DNA from: Pseudorhodoferax sp. Leaf274
Lineage (GTDB): Bacteria > Pseudomonadota > Gammaproteobacteria > Burkholderiales > Burkholderiaceae_C
NCBI RefSeq assembly: GCF_001422445.1
Contig: NZ_LMNA01000012.1
Coordinates: forward strand, 457,044-521,043
Direction of reading: 5' to 3'
DNA: 64,000 bases
Positions 17,094 through 28,043 of the stretch are shown here, one piece after another. Below the pieces are notes generated by a model, which ran no database searches, was not told where the DNA came from, and worked only from the letters and a program-made list of their open reading frames with translations. Position numbers and translations under genes: made by a program. Position 1 is the first letter of the stretch; each line of letters begins with the position of its first letter.

Positions 17094-19123
17094 ACCCATC
17101 GACCGGTGCCGCAGAGCCGGCGCTGGTCCAGCAGGTGCGCGCCGCCTTCGCTGCAGACGGCGTGCTGGCCCGGGCTGCCGACCACTACAGGCCACGCCAG
17201 GGCCAGATCGACATGGCAGAGGCAGTGGCCCGCACCATCGTGCACGGCGGTGCGCTGGTCGTGGAGGCGGGCACCGGCGTCGGCAAGACCTTCTCCTACC
17301 TCGTGCCGGCGCTGCTGAGCGGCGAGCGCGTGCTGGTGTCCACCGCCACCAAGACATTGCAGGACCAGCTGTTCGGCCGCGACCTGCCGCGTCTGCGCGA
17401 CGCGCTGGGCCTGGCGCTGCGCGCGGCCCTGCTCAAGGGGCGTGGCAGCTACCTGTGCCTGCACCGCATGCGGCAGGCGGGCCAGGCGCTGGCCCGTGAG
17501 GAGACCGCGGCATGGCGCACGCTGACGGCGGTCCAGCATTGGGCGACGGCCACCCGAACCGGCGATCTGGCCGAGCTCGCGGGCCTGGACGAGCGTTCGC
17601 CCGTGACGCCGCTGGTCAGTTCCACGCGCGAGAATTGCCTGGGCGGCGACTGCCCGGATTTCCAGGGCTGCCATGTCTACCGCGCGCGGCGCGAGGCGAT
17701 GGCCGCCGACGTGGTGGTGGTCAACCACCACCTGTTCTTCGCCGATCTGGCAGTGCGTGAATCGGGCATGGCCGAACTGCTGCCCACGGTGCGTGTGGCG
17801 ATCTTCGACGAGGCGCACCAGCTCAACGAAACCGGCCTGCAGTTCCTCGGGCGTCAGCTGGGCACGGGCCAGTTGCTGGACTTCGTGCGCGACGCGCTGG
17901 CCACCGTGCGGCCACTTGCCGGCGGGCTGGTCGACTGGCAGGCCGAACTGGAACCGGTGGAGCGCAGCGCACGCGACCTGCGCATGCTGGCCGGCCCGGC
18001 CGCGCCCGGCACGCAGCTGCGCTGGATCGGTCCGGCGCCCGATGGGCTCGATGCCGCCGAATGGTCCGAGGCCCTGCAGAAGCTGGCCGCGGCGCTGCTG
18101 CGCGTGAGCGGCTGGCTGGATGGCGTGGCGGACATGTCGCCCGACCTCGCGCGCTTGCACGCGCGGGCGGGTGCCTTGGCCGAGCGTGTCGCGCAGTTCG
18201 CGGCGGCAGGGGTGGGCGATGTGGTGCGCTGGGTGGATGTGGGCCTGCAGCTGCGGCTGGTCGAGGCGCCGTTGAGCATCGGCGCCGCCCTGCGGGCCCA
18301 ACTGGCGCAGCAGCCAGGCCGCGCTTATGTGTTCACCTCGGCCACGCTGGGCGACGATGCCGCGCTGCGCTGGTTCACCGAGCCCTGCGGGCTGGAGGAA
18401 GCCGAGATCCTGCGCGTGGACAGTCCGTTCGACTACGCCCGCCAGGCGGCCTTGTACGTCCCGCGCACGCTACCCAGGCCGGCGGATGCCGCCCATGGCG
18501 GTGCCGTCGCCGCGCTGGTTGCCGACGCAGCCCTGCGGCTGGGCGGCCGCACACTGGTGCTCACCACCACGCTGCGCGCCCTGCGCACCATCGGCCAGGC
18601 GCTGCAGGGGCAACTGCAGGGGCAGCTCGACGTGCTCGTGCAGGGCCAGATGGCGCGCCAGCGCATCCTCGACCGGTTCCGCGAAGGCGGGCAGGGCGGC
18701 GGCGCCGGCTGCGTGCTGGTGGCTTCGGCATCGTTCTGGGAGGGCGTGGATGTGCCGGGCGATGCGCTGCAGCTGGTGGTCATCGACAAGCTGCCCTTTC
18801 CGCCACCGAATGACCCCTTGGTCGAAGCACGGGCCCAGCAGATCGAGCAGGCCGGCGGGAGCGCCTTCAAGGAGTATTTCCTGGCCGAGGCCGCGGTTGC
18901 GCTCAAGCAGGGCGCCGGGCGGCTGATCCGCCGCGAGAGCGACCGCGGCGTGCTGGTCGTGGGCGATGCGCGGCTGGTGCAGATGGGCTATGGCAAGCGG
19001 CTGCGCGCGGCGCTGCCACCCATGCGTCAGCTGCAGGACGAAGCCGAGTTCCTGCAGGCGCTGGAAGAACTGGCCGAACCGGCCGTCACCAGACCTTCCA
19101 CCACGGATCGTCCTTCGGCTTGA
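17090..19123 (+). CDS. ATP-dependent DNA helicase, DinG/YoaA (XPD-like) family
   Basis: This 677-aa superfamily 2 helicase is predicted to unwind DNA 5'-3' in repair of stalled forks. Walker A is EAGTGVGKT and Walker B is FDEAHQLNE. Four cysteines between them (SYLCLH, ENCLGGDCPDFQGC) form the Fe-S cluster site of XPD/DinG/YoaA proteins. Motif V/VI is ASFWEGVDVPGD ... QGAGRLIRRESDRGVL. Length and the compact cluster region fit YoaA as well as DinG. It starts at GTG 17090, overlapping the DUF465 stop. The 3' end overlaps bamD by 38 bp, tail to tail. Confidence 0.92.
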   Translation: MNPSTGAAEPALVQQVRAAFAADGVLARAADHYRPRQGQIDMAEAVARTIVHGGALVVEAGTGVGKTFSYLVPALLSGERVLVSTATKTLQDQLFGRDLPRLRDALGLALRAALLKGRGSYLCLHRMRQAGQALAREETAAWRTLTAVQHWATATRTGDLAELAGLDERSPVTPLVSSTRENCLGGDCPDFQGCHVYRARREAMAADVVVVNHHLFFADLAVRESGMAELLPTVRVAIFDEAHQLNETGLQFLGRQLGTGQLLDFVRDALATVRPLAGGLVDWQAELEPVERSARDLRMLAGPAAPGTQLRWIGPAPDGLDAAEWSEALQKLAAALLRVSGWLDGVADMSPDLARLHARAGALAERVAQFAAAGVGDVVRWVDVGLQLRLVEAPLSIGAALRAQLAQQPGRAYVFTSATLGDDAALRWFTEPCGLEEAEILRVDSPFDYARQAALYVPRTLPRPADAAHGGAVAALVADAALRLGGRTLVLTTTLRALRTIGQALQGQLQGQLDVLVQGQMARQRILDRFREGGQGGGAGCVLVASASFWEGVDVPGDALQLVVIDKLPFPPPNDPLVEARAQQIEQAGGSAFKEYFLAEAAVALKQGAGRLIRRESDRGVLVVGDARLVQMGYGKRLRAALPPMRQLQDEAEFLQALEELAEPAVTRPSTTDRPSA

Positions 19124-19889
19124 AGCCGCCGCGCTGCACATAGGCGCTCTGCGGGTAGTTGGTCTCCAGCACGCGGCGTGCGTCGTCGCGCAACTGGGTC
19201 ATGCCGAGGGCTTCGTAGCTCCTGTAGATGATGTACAGCGCTTCTTCCAGGGCCGGCACTTCACGGTAATCGGCCAGCGCGATCTGGGCGCGGTTGATGG
19301 CGGCCACGTAGGCGCCGCGCGTGTAGTAGTAGCGCGCCACGTGCACTTCGTACTGCGCCAGCGAGTTGACGATGTAGTTCATGCGCTGGCGCGCATCGGG
19401 CGTGTAGCGCGAGTCGGGAAAGCGCGTCACCAGCTCCTTGAAGGCCTCGAACGAATCCTTCGCCGCCTTCTGGTCGCGCTCGGACAGGTCCTGCCGGCTG
19501 ATGAAAGCGAACATGCCCATGTTCTCGTTGAAGTTGACGATGCCCTTCAGGTACAGCGCGTAGTCCAGCGCGGGGCTGGCAGGGTGCAGCTTGATGAAGC
19601 GGTCGAGCGTGGCGATGGCCTGGGCCTGCTCGTTCGACTTGTGGTACGCGTAGGCCTTTTCCAGCTGGGCCTGCTGGGCCAAGGGCGTGCCGGCGGCGCG
19701 GCCTTCGAGCTTCTCGAACAGCGTGATCGCGCGTTCGTAGCCGCCCGCACTGAGCTCTTCCTTGGCCTCGGAGTAGATGCGGTTCGGGCTCCAGTTCGCG
19801 GTCTCGTCTACCGACTTGGTCGCGCAGCCCGCCAAGGCCGCGGCCAGCAGCAATGGCGCGAGCGCCGATAATTTGGAGCGATGGAACAC
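19086..19889 (-). CDS. bamD: Outer membrane protein assembly factor BamD
   Basis: This lipoprotein of the BAM complex is about 267 aa and is anchored to the inner leaflet of the outer membrane. The signal peptide ends in the lipobox LAGC, then TPR repeats (YSEAKEELSAGGYERAITLFEKLE in shape, HPASPALDYALYLKG, FPDSRYTPDARQRM). GTG 19889 is chosen over TTG 19919 because AAGGGA lies 7 nt upstream and a perfect TATAAT -10 box at 19919-19924 (minus) would put the TSS between the two. The stop lies inside the end of the helicase gene. Confidence 0.94.
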   Translation of the reverse strand: MFHRSKLSALAPLLLAAALAGCATKSVDETANWSPNRIYSEAKEELSAGGYERAITLFEKLEGRAAGTPLAQQAQLEKAYAYHKSNEQAQAIATLDRFIKLHPASPALDYALYLKGIVNFNENMGMFAFISRQDLSERDQKAAKDSFEAFKELVTRFPDSRYTPDARQRMNYIVNSLAQYEVHVARYYYTRGAYVAAINRAQIALADYREVPALEEALYIIYRSYEALGMTQLRDDARRVLETNYPQSAYVQRGGFKPKDDPWWKVW

Positions 19890-19900
19890 GGGCAGATCCC

Positions 19901-20920
19901 TTGAAAGAAGCGGCAGCAATTATATCGACCGACCCCCACGGCGACGCCGGGGCGGAAGGCCCCGAGGACCTGCAGGGCTTGGCCGCGGAGGTGGAGCTGC
20001 GCCAGGCGGTGGTGGACACCGCCCTGCATGGCCAGCGGCTCGACCGGGCGTTGGCAGCGCTCGTGTCGGAGTTTTCGCGCAGCTACCTGCAGCAATTGAT
20101 CGAGGCCGATGCCGTGCAGTTGAACGGCCGGCCTGTGCGCAAGAGCGCCATGCGCGTGCACGTGGGCGATGCCTTGCAGGTGGAGCTGCGGCCCACCCAG
20201 CAAAGCCAGGCCTTCGTCGCCCAGGCCATGGCGCTGGACACGGTCTACGAGGACGCGCACCTGCGCGTGGTCCACAAGCCCGCGGGCCTGGTCGTGCATC
20301 CCGCGCCAGGCAACTGGAGCGGCACCTTGCTCAATGGCCTGCTGGCGCTGGACCCGGCTGCGGCGACGCTGCCGCGCGCCGGCATCGTGCACCGGCTGGA
20401 CAAGGACACCAGCGGCCTCATGGTGGTGGCGCGCACGCGCGCCTGCATGGATGCGCTGGTCGGGCTGATCGCGCAGCGCGCCGTCAGCCGCCAGTACCTG
20501 GCGCTGGCGCACAGGCCCTGGACCGGACCGGCGCAGCGCACGGTGGACGCGCCGATCGGCCGCGATCCGCGCAACCGGCTGCGCATGGCGGTCGTGGACC
20601 TCGCGCGCGAGGCGGGCAAGACCGCCCGCACCGATTTCGACTGCCTGGCGCAGGCGGAGCAGGGCTGCTGGCTGCGCTGCACGCTGCACACCGGTCGCAC
20701 GCACCAGATCCGCGTGCACGCCGCCTCGCTCGGCCATCCCTTGGTGGGCGACACCCTGTACGGCGGGGCACCCGCCGCCGGGCTGGCGCGCCAGGCACTG
20801 CACGCCTTCCGGCTCGCGTTCGTGCACCCGATGACGGGTGCGCCGGTCGAGCTGTTCGCGCCCCTGCCGGAGGACCTGCGCGAGGCCTTGGCCGCATGGG
20901 GCCTGCGCTACAATCCGTGA
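19901..20920 (+). CDS. rluD: 23S rRNA pseudouridine synthase RluD
   Basis: This RluA-family enzyme makes pseudouridines in helix 69 of 23S rRNA. An S4 domain comes first (LDRALAALVSEFSRSYLQQLIEADAVQLNG in parts), then the catalytic core with HRLDKDTSGLMVVARTR, whose Asp is the nucleophile, and HTGRTHQIRVHAASLGHPLVGD. The start is uncertain. There is no ATG near the expected site; TTG 19901 is proposed, and ATG 19853 would lie inside bamD. It is divergent from bamD with almost no spacer. Confidence 0.9.
   Translation: MKEAAAIISTDPHGDAGAEGPEDLQGLAAEVELRQAVVDTALHGQRLDRALAALVSEFSRSYLQQLIEADAVQLNGRPVRKSAMRVHVGDALQVELRPTQQSQAFVAQAMALDTVYEDAHLRVVHKPAGLVVHPAPGNWSGTLLNGLLALDPAAATLPRAGIVHRLDKDTSGLMVVARTRACMDALVGLIAQRAVSRQYLALAHRPWTGPAQRTVDAPIGRDPRNRLRMAVVDLAREAGKTARTDFDCLAQAEQGCWLRCTLHTGRTHQIRVHAASLGHPLVGDTLYGGAPAAGLARQALHAFRLAFVHPMTGAPVELFAPLPEDLREALAAWGLRYNP
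19919..19924 (-). promoter_or_regulatory. -10 box (TATAAT) for bamD
   Basis: A consensus TATAAT on the minus strand lies 29-35 nt upstream of the GTG at 19889. No clear -35 is present. It lies inside the 5' end of the divergent rluD frame, so the two genes' control regions overlap. Confidence 0.55.
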
Positions 20921-20957
20921 CCGCGCACGCCGCCTGAATCGAAGGCCAGCAGCGCGA

Positions 20958-21056
20958 ATGCCAGAATCCACGCCCGATGCGCTCGCCGAGGCGGCGACCC
21001 AGTCACCCAGACGCATCCGTGCCCGCACCGCCCCGGTGCTTATCCCGGAACCGTAA
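20958..21056 (+). CDS. Possible small protein (32 aa), hypothetical
   Basis: An ATG-started ORF between rluD and scpB encodes 32 aa, acidic at the N-terminus and ending RIRARTAPVLIPEP. It stops 6 nt before the scpB ATG. A TACAAT (20909-20914) at the end of rluD could be a -10 for it and scpB. No family is recognised and no strong ribosome site is seen. It may be a leader peptide or chance. Confidence 0.3.
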   Translation: MPESTPDALAEAATQSPRRIRARTAPVLIPEP

Positions 21057-21062
21057 GCAGCC

Positions 21063-21761
21063 ATGAATTCGGCAGAGGCCAAGCATGTCCTCGAAGCGGC
21101 ATTGATGTGCTCGCCGCAGCCCTTGCCTGTGCGCGAGTTGCGCGTGCTGTTCGACGACGTGCTGGGTGCCGACACCATCAAGACCCTGCTGGCCGAGCTG
21201 CAGCTGGAGTGGGCGCAGCGTGGCCTGGAATTGGTCAGCGTGTCCTCGGGCTGGCGCTTCCAGAGCCGGCCCGCGATGCGTGCCTACCTGGACCGGCTGC
21301 ACCCCGAAAAGCCGCCGCGCTACACGCGCGCTGCGCTGGAGACGCTGGCCATCATTGCCTACCGCCAGCCTGCGACGCGGGGCGACATGGAGGACATCCG
21401 TGGCGTCAGCATCAATGCCCAGGTGCTCAAGCAGCTGGAAGACCGCGGCTGGGTCGAGGTGATCGGCCACCGCGAGACCGTGGGCCGTCCGGCCCTGTTC
21501 GCCACCACGCGCCAGTTCCTGGACGACCTGGGGCTGGAATCGCTCGACCAGTTGCCCGTGGCCGACGATCCGGCCCAGCGCGCGCAGCTGATGGCGGCCC
21601 TGGCCGCGGCCGATCCGGCACAGGCGGCCCTGCCCATCGACGAGGTGGAGCCGGTCGAAGACACCGGCGCGCCCTCCACACCTCCCGAACCCTCTCCCGA
21701 AACGAACCCCGACGACGGCGCATCCCGCGCAACGTCCGAACCAGCGGATCCCAGCCCATGA
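21063..21761 (+). CDS. scpB: Segregation and condensation protein B (ScpB)
   Basis: This 232-aa winged-helix subunit of the SMC-ScpAB condensin aids chromosome compaction and segregation. Tandem winged helices run from about residues 4-165, with [21 protein letters not shown] and [23 protein letters not shown] typical of the family. The tail (about 170-232) is Pro/Glu/Asp-rich and likely disordered. scpA is not in the window. The stop overlaps the rluB ATG (ATGA). Confidence 0.94.
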   Translation: MNSAEAKHVLEAALMCSPQPLPVRELRVLFDDVLGADTIKTLLAELQLEWAQRGLELVSVSSGWRFQSRPAMRAYLDRLHPEKPPRYTRAALETLAIIAYRQPATRGDMEDIRGVSINAQVLKQLEDRGWVEVIGHRETVGRPALFATTRQFLDDLGLESLDQLPVADDPAQRAQLMAALAAADPAQAALPIDEVEPVEDTGAPSTPPEPSPETNPDDGASRATSEPADPSP

Positions 21762-23218
21762 ACGACATTCCCGGCACCGCGCCCGAAGACGAAGACAGCG
21801 GCGAGCACGCCGAGGCGGCCGTGCCTGCGGCACCTGCCGAATCGACCGAATCGGCTGGCGCGGGCGAGTCCACCGCACCGCAGGGCGAAACCGCGCCTGA
21901 GTCCGGCAACCCACCCGACGCAGATCCGGCCGACAGCCGCTTCGCCGACGTGGTGTCCGGCCGTTTCGACGAGGACGAGGAAGCCTCCGACCTCGCGCCG
22001 CCCAAGCGCGTGCTGCTGCCCCAGCCCGAGACCCCCAAGCTGCACAAGATCCTCGCGCAGGCCGGCCTCGGCTCGCGCCTGGAGATGGAGCAGCTCATCA
22101 CCGAAGGCCGCATCTCCGTCAACAACGAGCCGGCCCACATCGGCCAGCGCATCCAGTACGGCGACCAGATCAAGGTCAACGGCAAGCCGATCCGCGTGCG
22201 GATCGACGCGCCTCCGCCGCGGGTGATCGCCTACCATAAGCCGACCGGCGAAGTCGTCACGCACGACGACCCGCAGAACCGGCCCACGGTGTTCCGCAAG
22301 CTGCCCAAGCTGTTCCAGGGCAAGTGGCAGTCGGTCGGCCGGCTGGACCTCAACACCGAAGGCCTGCTGCTGTTCACCAACTCGGGCGAACTGGCCAACA
22401 AGCTCATGCACCCGCGCTTCGGCCTGGAGCGTGAGTACGCGGTGCGCGTGCTGGGTGCGCTCAGCAACGAGGAAAAGCAGCGCCTGCTCGACGGCGTCCA
22501 CCTGGACGACGGGCAGGCGCAGTTCGGCAGCATCGAGGACGGCGGCGGCGAGGGCTCCAACTGCTGGTACCGCGTCACGATCTCCGAAGGCCGCAACCGC
22601 GAGGTGCGGCGCATGTTCGAGGCCGTGGGCCACGCGGTGAGCCGGCTGATCCGCATCCGCTACGGCGCCATGCTGCTGCCGCGCGGCCTCAAGCGCGGCG
22701 CCTCGCTGGAGCTGGACACGCGGGACATCCAGGCACTGATGCGCGCCGCCGGCGCCCAGGCACCCCAGCCGCAAGCCGCGCGCGGAGCGGGCGGCCGCAG
22801 CCAGGCCCCCGACCGGCGTGGCGGCGGCCGCAACGCGCGTGGCGGGCAGCGCCAGGGCGGCGGCGGGGGCGAGGGCGGCTCGCCCGCGCAGCCGCGCGGC
22901 AATGGCGGTGGGCGCAACAAGCGCGGCGGTCCCAATCCGGCTGGTGGCGGCAATGCCGGGGCGCGCCGCGAGGGGGGCAACCGCTCCGAAGGGCCGATCC
23001 CCAATCCGCTGACTGTCAGCACGCCAGGTGGGCAGCGCCGTCCGCCGCGCGATGTGGGCGGAGGCGGCGGCAGCGGCGCGCAGCCCGATCCGATGAAAAC
23101 CTCTTTCGGCTACATCGGCGCCGACAGCTTCACGCGCCAGCGCCAGGGCCAGCAGCGCCGCGGCGGTGGTGGTGGCGGTGGTGGCGGACCCCAGCGCCGT
23201 GGCGGCCGGGGGCGCTGA
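21758..23218 (+). CDS. rluB: 23S rRNA pseudouridine synthase RluB with long acidic and Gly/Arg-rich extensions
   Basis: This 486-aa RsuA-family enzyme modifies U2605 (E. coli number) of 23S rRNA. The N-terminal 80 residues are acidic and low in complexity. The S4 domain is at about 88-135 ([20 protein letters not shown]). The catalytic core carries [17 protein letters not shown] with the nucleophilic Asp and [16 protein letters not shown]. From about residue 340 a Gly/Arg/Pro-rich tail ([14 protein letters not shown]) runs to the end, making the protein nearly 200 residues longer than E. coli RluB. The tail may bind RNA (inference). Confidence 0.92.
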   Translation: MNDIPGTAPEDEDSGEHAEAAVPAAPAESTESAGAGESTAPQGETAPESGNPPDADPADSRFADVVSGRFDEDEEASDLAPPKRVLLPQPETPKLHKILAQAGLGSRLEMEQLITEGRISVNNEPAHIGQRIQYGDQIKVNGKPIRVRIDAPPPRVIAYHKPTGEVVTHDDPQNRPTVFRKLPKLFQGKWQSVGRLDLNTEGLLLFTNSGELANKLMHPRFGLEREYAVRVLGALSNEEKQRLLDGVHLDDGQAQFGSIEDGGGEGSNCWYRVTISEGRNREVRRMFEAVGHAVSRLIRIRYGAMLLPRGLKRGASLELDTRDIQALMRAAGAQAPQPQAARGAGGRSQAPDRRGGGRNARGGQRQGGGGGEGGSPAQPRGNGGGRNKRGGPNPAGGGNAGARREGGNRSEGPIPNPLTVSTPGGQRRPPRDVGGGGGSGAQPDPMKTSFGYIGADSFTRQRQGQQRRGGGGGGGGGPQRRGGRGR

Positions 23219-23384
23219 CGCCCCGCATTTCCCTGGCGCGTGCGCAGCTTTCGAATACAGATGGCGGCACGGGCTAAAATCACGGGCTTTGCGCGCTCTG
23301 GCGCATTCCCTTTTCCCCAACGATCCTCAACCGATCTCCAAGCAATCCAAGGCCTCGCGGCCCCATTCCAAGGACACTACAAAA

Positions 23385-23810
23385 ATGGCTCTCGAACGCA
23401 CCCTCTCCATCATCAAGCCCGACGCCGTCGCCAAGAACGTCATCGGCCAGATCTACGCCCGTTTCGAGGCCGCCGGCTTGAAGATCGCCGCTGCCCGCCT
23501 GGTGCAACTGTCGCGCGCCGAAGCCGAGCAGTTCTACGGCGTGCACAAGGAGCGTCCCTTCTTCAAGGACCTGGTCGATTTCATGATCTCGGGCCCCGTC
23601 ATGATCCAGGTGCTGGAAGGCGAGAACGCCATCCTGAAGAACCGTGACCTGATGGGCGCCACCGACCCGAAGAAGGCCGCCGCCGGCACCATCCGCGCCG
23701 ACTTCGCCGACAGCATCGACGCCAACGCCGTGCACGGCTCGGACGCTGCCGAAACCGCCCAGGTCGAAGTCGCCTTCTTCTTCCCGGGCCTGAACGTCTA
23801 CGCACGCTGA
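23385..23810 (+). CDS. ndk: Nucleoside-diphosphate kinase
   Basis: This 141-aa enzyme balances NTP and dNTP pools by phosphate transfer from ATP. The phospho-accepting histidine is H117 in [22 protein letters not shown] and the C-terminal [11 protein letters not shown] are standard. AAGGAC lies 10 nt before ATG. A TAAAAT at 23275-23280 is a candidate -10, leaving a leader of about 100 nt. It precedes rlmN by 75 nt, a gene pair kept together in many betaproteobacteria. Confidence 0.98.
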   Translation: MALERTLSIIKPDAVAKNVIGQIYARFEAAGLKIAAARLVQLSRAEAEQFYGVHKERPFFKDLVDFMISGPVMIQVLEGENAILKNRDLMGATDPKKAAAGTIRADFADSIDANAVHGSDAAETAQVEVAFFFPGLNVYAR

Positions 23811-23885
23811 CATGCTGCATCCCGCGCCTTGCCACCCCGCTCGGGGTCGTCGCCGGCGCGGGCTGAGCGCGGCGGGGGCACGCGC

Positions 23886-25034
<1,149 letters not shown>

Positions 25035-25037
25035 CCG

Positions 25038-25865
25038 ATGCGCATGACGACGTGCCTGCCGGGCAGCACGATGGCCCTGTGCCTCACCGGCCTGGCCCTG
25101 TCCGGCGCCGCGCTGCTGTCCGGCTGCACTGCGCCTGCCGGCGTGCGGGGCACGGATCCTTCCGGCGTGGTGATCCCGTCCGAGGAGTCGGACGTGCGCA
25201 AGCGTGCCCGCGTCCGGCTCGAGCTGGCGTCGCGCTACTTCGACCAGGGCCAGACCAACGTGGCGCTGGAGGAGGTCAAGCTCGCGCTGGCGACCGATCC
25301 CGGCTTCGCCGAAGCCTTCAACCTGCGCGGGCTGGTCTACATGCGGCTGAACGACCTCGCACTGGCCGAGGAGAGCTTCCGCCAGGCCCAGCGCCTGAGC
25401 CCGCGCGAGCCGGGTACGGCCCACAATTACGGCTGGCTGCTGTGCCAGCAGGGCCGCTACGACCAGGCCATGGCGCAGTTCGCCGTGGCGCTGGAGAACC
25501 TGACCTATGCCGACAAGGCCAAGACCTGGCTTGCGCAGGGCATGTGCCAGCAGCAGGCCGGCCAGGCGGGCGAGGCCGAGCGCAGCTTCCTGCGTTCGTA
25601 CGAGCTCGACCCGGCCAATCCGATCACCGGCTACAACCTGGCGCAGCTGCTGCTCAGGCGCGGCGACGCACAGCGCGCGCAGTTCTACATCCGCCGCATC
25701 AACAACAGCGAATACGCCAACGCCGAGTCCCTGTGGCTGGGCATCAAGGTCGAGCGCAGCCTGGGCAACCGCCAGGCTGTCGAGCAACTGGGCACGCAAT
25801 TGCGCAACCGTTTTGCGCAGTCCCGCGAGTACATGGCTCTGGAGCGCCAAGCTTTCGATGAGTGA
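25038..25865 (+). CDS. pilW: Type IV pilus biogenesis/stability lipoprotein PilW (PilF)
   Basis: This 275-aa pilotin-type lipoprotein is needed for the PilQ secretin to multimerise in the outer membrane. The signal peptide ends in the lipobox LLSGC (about residue 30). Six TPR-like repeats follow, such as VALEEVKLALATDPGFAEAFNLRGLVYMRL (in part) and GTAHNYGWLLCQQGRYDQAM. Its place between rlmN and rodZ matches the order in many proteobacteria. The 3' end overlaps the rodZ start by 8 nt. Confidence 0.92.
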   Translation: MRMTTCLPGSTMALCLTGLALSGAALLSGCTAPAGVRGTDPSGVVIPSEESDVRKRARVRLELASRYFDQGQTNVALEEVKLALATDPGFAEAFNLRGLVYMRLNDLALAEESFRQAQRLSPREPGTAHNYGWLLCQQGRYDQAMAQFAVALENLTYADKAKTWLAQGMCQQQAGQAGEAERSFLRSYELDPANPITGYNLAQLLLRRGDAQRAQFYIRRINNSEYANAESLWLGIKVERSLGNRQAVEQLGTQLRNRFAQSREYMALERQAFDE

Positions 25866-26727
25866 CAACAACCTTTCCCCCGACGTGGCACCGCCGCCTT
25901 CCGAACAAGCCACCAGCGGCGCGCAGCGCGCTGGCGCCATGCTGCGCCAGGCGCGCGAACAGGCCGGCCTGCATGTGGAGGCGCTGGCCGTCGCGTTGAA
26001 GGTGCCGGTCAAGAAGCTGGAGGCGCTGGAGGCCGGCCGCATCGACCTGTTGCCCGACCCGACGTTCGCGCGCGGGTTGGCCGCCAGCATCTGCCGCGGC
26101 CTCAAGGTCGATCCCAAGCCGGTGCTCGACCTGATGCCCGGCATCGCGGGCGATCGCAGGGCGGTGTCGCCGCCGGCCATCAACGCGCGGTTCGAGCCAG
26201 GCGCCGCGGCGTCGGGCAGTTCCGCGCTGCGCGGCAGCCCGAGCCCGGCGATGTGGGTGGTGGCCGTGCTGCTGCTGGGCGCATTGGCGATCTACCTGTG
26301 GCCCGGCATGGGCGGTGGCCAGCCCGATGCCGAGACCGGGTCCGCCGCCACCCCCATGGGCGCGCCGAGCACCGTGACCGAGAGCGCGACGCCGGCGGAG
26401 CCCGCAGCCGCAACCGCGCCGACCGTGGCAGACCCGGCCCCGGTGGCCACCGCCCCTGCTGCGCCGGCCTCGGCCGCCGTGGCTGCGCCAGCCGCGCTGC
26501 TGCAATTCATCGCCAGGAGCGAAACCTGGGTCCAGGTGACCGATGCCACCGGCGCCACGCCCTTGCGCCGCAGCCTCGTCGCTGGCGAGACCGTGACCGC
26601 CACCGGCACCCCGCCGCTGGCGGTGGTGATCGGCCGCATCGACGCGGTCGAGGTGCAGGTGCGCGGCGAGACCCGCGACCTGCGCGCCATCGCCAAGAAC
26701 AACGTCGCACGCTTCGAGGTGAAGTGA
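25858..26727 (+). CDS. rodZ: Cytoskeletal/cell-shape protein RodZ
   Basis: This 289-aa bitopic protein links MreB to the cell-wall elongation machinery. An N-terminal helix-turn-helix ([22 protein letters not shown], in part) binds MreB in homologues. A single membrane span lies at about 128-145 ([16 protein letters not shown]). A Pro/Ala-rich linker precedes the periplasmic DUF4115 domain ([19 protein letters not shown]). The start overlaps pilW, and ispG begins 2 nt after the stop. Confidence 0.92.
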   Translation: MSDNNLSPDVAPPPSEQATSGAQRAGAMLRQAREQAGLHVEALAVALKVPVKKLEALEAGRIDLLPDPTFARGLAASICRGLKVDPKPVLDLMPGIAGDRRAVSPPAINARFEPGAAASGSSALRGSPSPAMWVVAVLLLGALAIYLWPGMGGGQPDAETGSAATPMGAPSTVTESATPAEPAAATAPTVADPAPVATAPAAPASAAVAAPAALLQFIARSETWVQVTDATGATPLRRSLVAGETVTATGTPPLAVVIGRIDAVEVQVRGETRDLRAIAKNNVARFEVK

Positions 26728-26729
26728 CC

Positions 26730-28031
26730 ATGCCTGACACCGTCGACCCCACCACCTGCACCGACCCTGGCGCCATCGAACCGGTGGCGCCTGCCGCGCG
26801 CCGCAGCCTGCAGGCCGAGGTGCGCTGGAAAGACCACCTGCTGACGCTGGGCGGCGATGCGCCCGTGCGCGTGCAGTCCATGACCAACACCGACACGGCC
26901 GACGCCATCGGCACGGCGATCCAGGTCAAGGAACTCGCGCTGGCCGGCTCCGAGATGGTGCGCATCACGGTCAACACGCCCGAGGCCGCCGAGGCCGTGC
27001 CGCACATCCGCGAGCAGCTGGACCGCATGGGCATCCATGTGCCGCTGATCGGCGACTTCCACTACAACGGCCACCGGCTGCTGACCGACTTCCCGGCCTG
27101 TGCCGAGGCCTTGTCCAAGTACCGCATCAACCCCGGCAACGTGGGCAAGGGCGACAAGCACGACAAGCAGTTCGGCCAGATGATCGAGGCCGCGATGCGC
27201 TGGAACAAGCCGGTGCGCATCGGCGTCAACTGGGGCAGCCTGGACCAGGAACTGCTGGCCAGTCTGATGGACGCGAACAATGCGCGCGCCCAGCCGCTGG
27301 ACGCCAAGCAGATCATGTACGAGGCGCTGATCACCTCGGCGATCTCGTCGGCCCAGTTGGCCGAGGGCATGGGCATGGCAGCGCAGCAGATCATCCTGTC
27401 GTGCAAGGTCAGCGGCGTGCAGGACCTGATCACCGTCTACGGCGAACTGGCCCGCCGCTGCCGCTACCCGCTGCACCTGGGCCTGACCGAGGCCGGCATG
27501 GGCACCAAGGGCACGGTGGCCTCCACGGCGGCGCTGGCCGTGCTGCTGCAGCAGGGCATCGGCGACACCATCCGCGTGTCGCTCACGCCGCAGCCCGGCG
27601 AGGCCCGCACGCAGGAAGTGGTGGTGGCCTCGGAGATCCTGCAGGCCCTGGGCATGCGCAGCTTCGTGCCCAGCGTCACGGCATGCCCGGGTTGCGGCCG
27701 CACCACCAGCACCACCTTCCAGGAACTGACCAAGCAGATCGATGACTTCCTGCGCCTGCAGATGCCGGTCTGGCGCAACCGCTATCCGGGTGTCGAGAAG
27801 CTCAAGGTCGCCGTGATGGGCTGCATCGTCAATGGCCCGGGCGAGAGCAAGCATGCCGACATCGGCATCAGCCTGCCCGGCACCGGCGAGGCCCCGGCCG
27901 CACCCGTCTTCATCGACGGCGAGAAGGCCATGACGCTGCGCGGCGAGGGCATCGCGCAGGAGTTCCAGAAGGTCGTCGAAAACTACATCGAGAAGCGCTT
28001 CGGCCAGCCCCAGGTGGCCGACATCGCCTGA
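26730..28031 (+). CDS. ispG: 4-hydroxy-3-methylbut-2-enyl diphosphate synthase (flavodoxin), IspG
   Basis: This 433-aa [4Fe-4S] enzyme of the MEP isoprenoid pathway reduces MEcPP to HMBPP. It takes electrons from flavodoxin or ferredoxin. Cluster cysteines are in [13 protein letters not shown] and [12 protein letters not shown]. The TIM barrel has [11 protein letters not shown] and [11 protein letters not shown]. An N-terminal stretch of about 25 residues is unconserved. It is in the usual rodZ-ispG-hisS order. Confidence 0.97.
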   Translation: MPDTVDPTTCTDPGAIEPVAPAARRSLQAEVRWKDHLLTLGGDAPVRVQSMTNTDTADAIGTAIQVKELALAGSEMVRITVNTPEAAEAVPHIREQLDRMGIHVPLIGDFHYNGHRLLTDFPACAEALSKYRINPGNVGKGDKHDKQFGQMIEAAMRWNKPVRIGVNWGSLDQELLASLMDANNARAQPLDAKQIMYEALITSAISSAQLAEGMGMAAQQIILSCKVSGVQDLITVYGELARRCRYPLHLGLTEAGMGTKGTVASTAALAVLLQQGIGDTIRVSLTPQPGEARTQEVVVASEILQALGMRSFVPSVTACPGCGRTTSTTFQELTKQIDDFLRLQMPVWRNRYPGVEKLKVAVMGCIVNGPGESKHADIGISLPGTGEAPAAPVFIDGEKAMTLRGEGIAQEFQKVVENYIEKRFGQPQVADIA

Positions 28032-28043
28032 AACCGGATCCCC

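Noticed and set aside
19853-19900. ATG 19853 as the rluD start
   Set aside because: It would place the first 12 codons inside bamD and its signal peptide region, with no ribosome site and no family homology in that part.
22780-23215. Gly/Arg-coding repeat tract at the 3' end of rluB as a repeat array or CRISPR
   Set aside because: The repeats are irregular, in frame and code for a low-complexity protein tail; there are no constant repeats with unique spacers.
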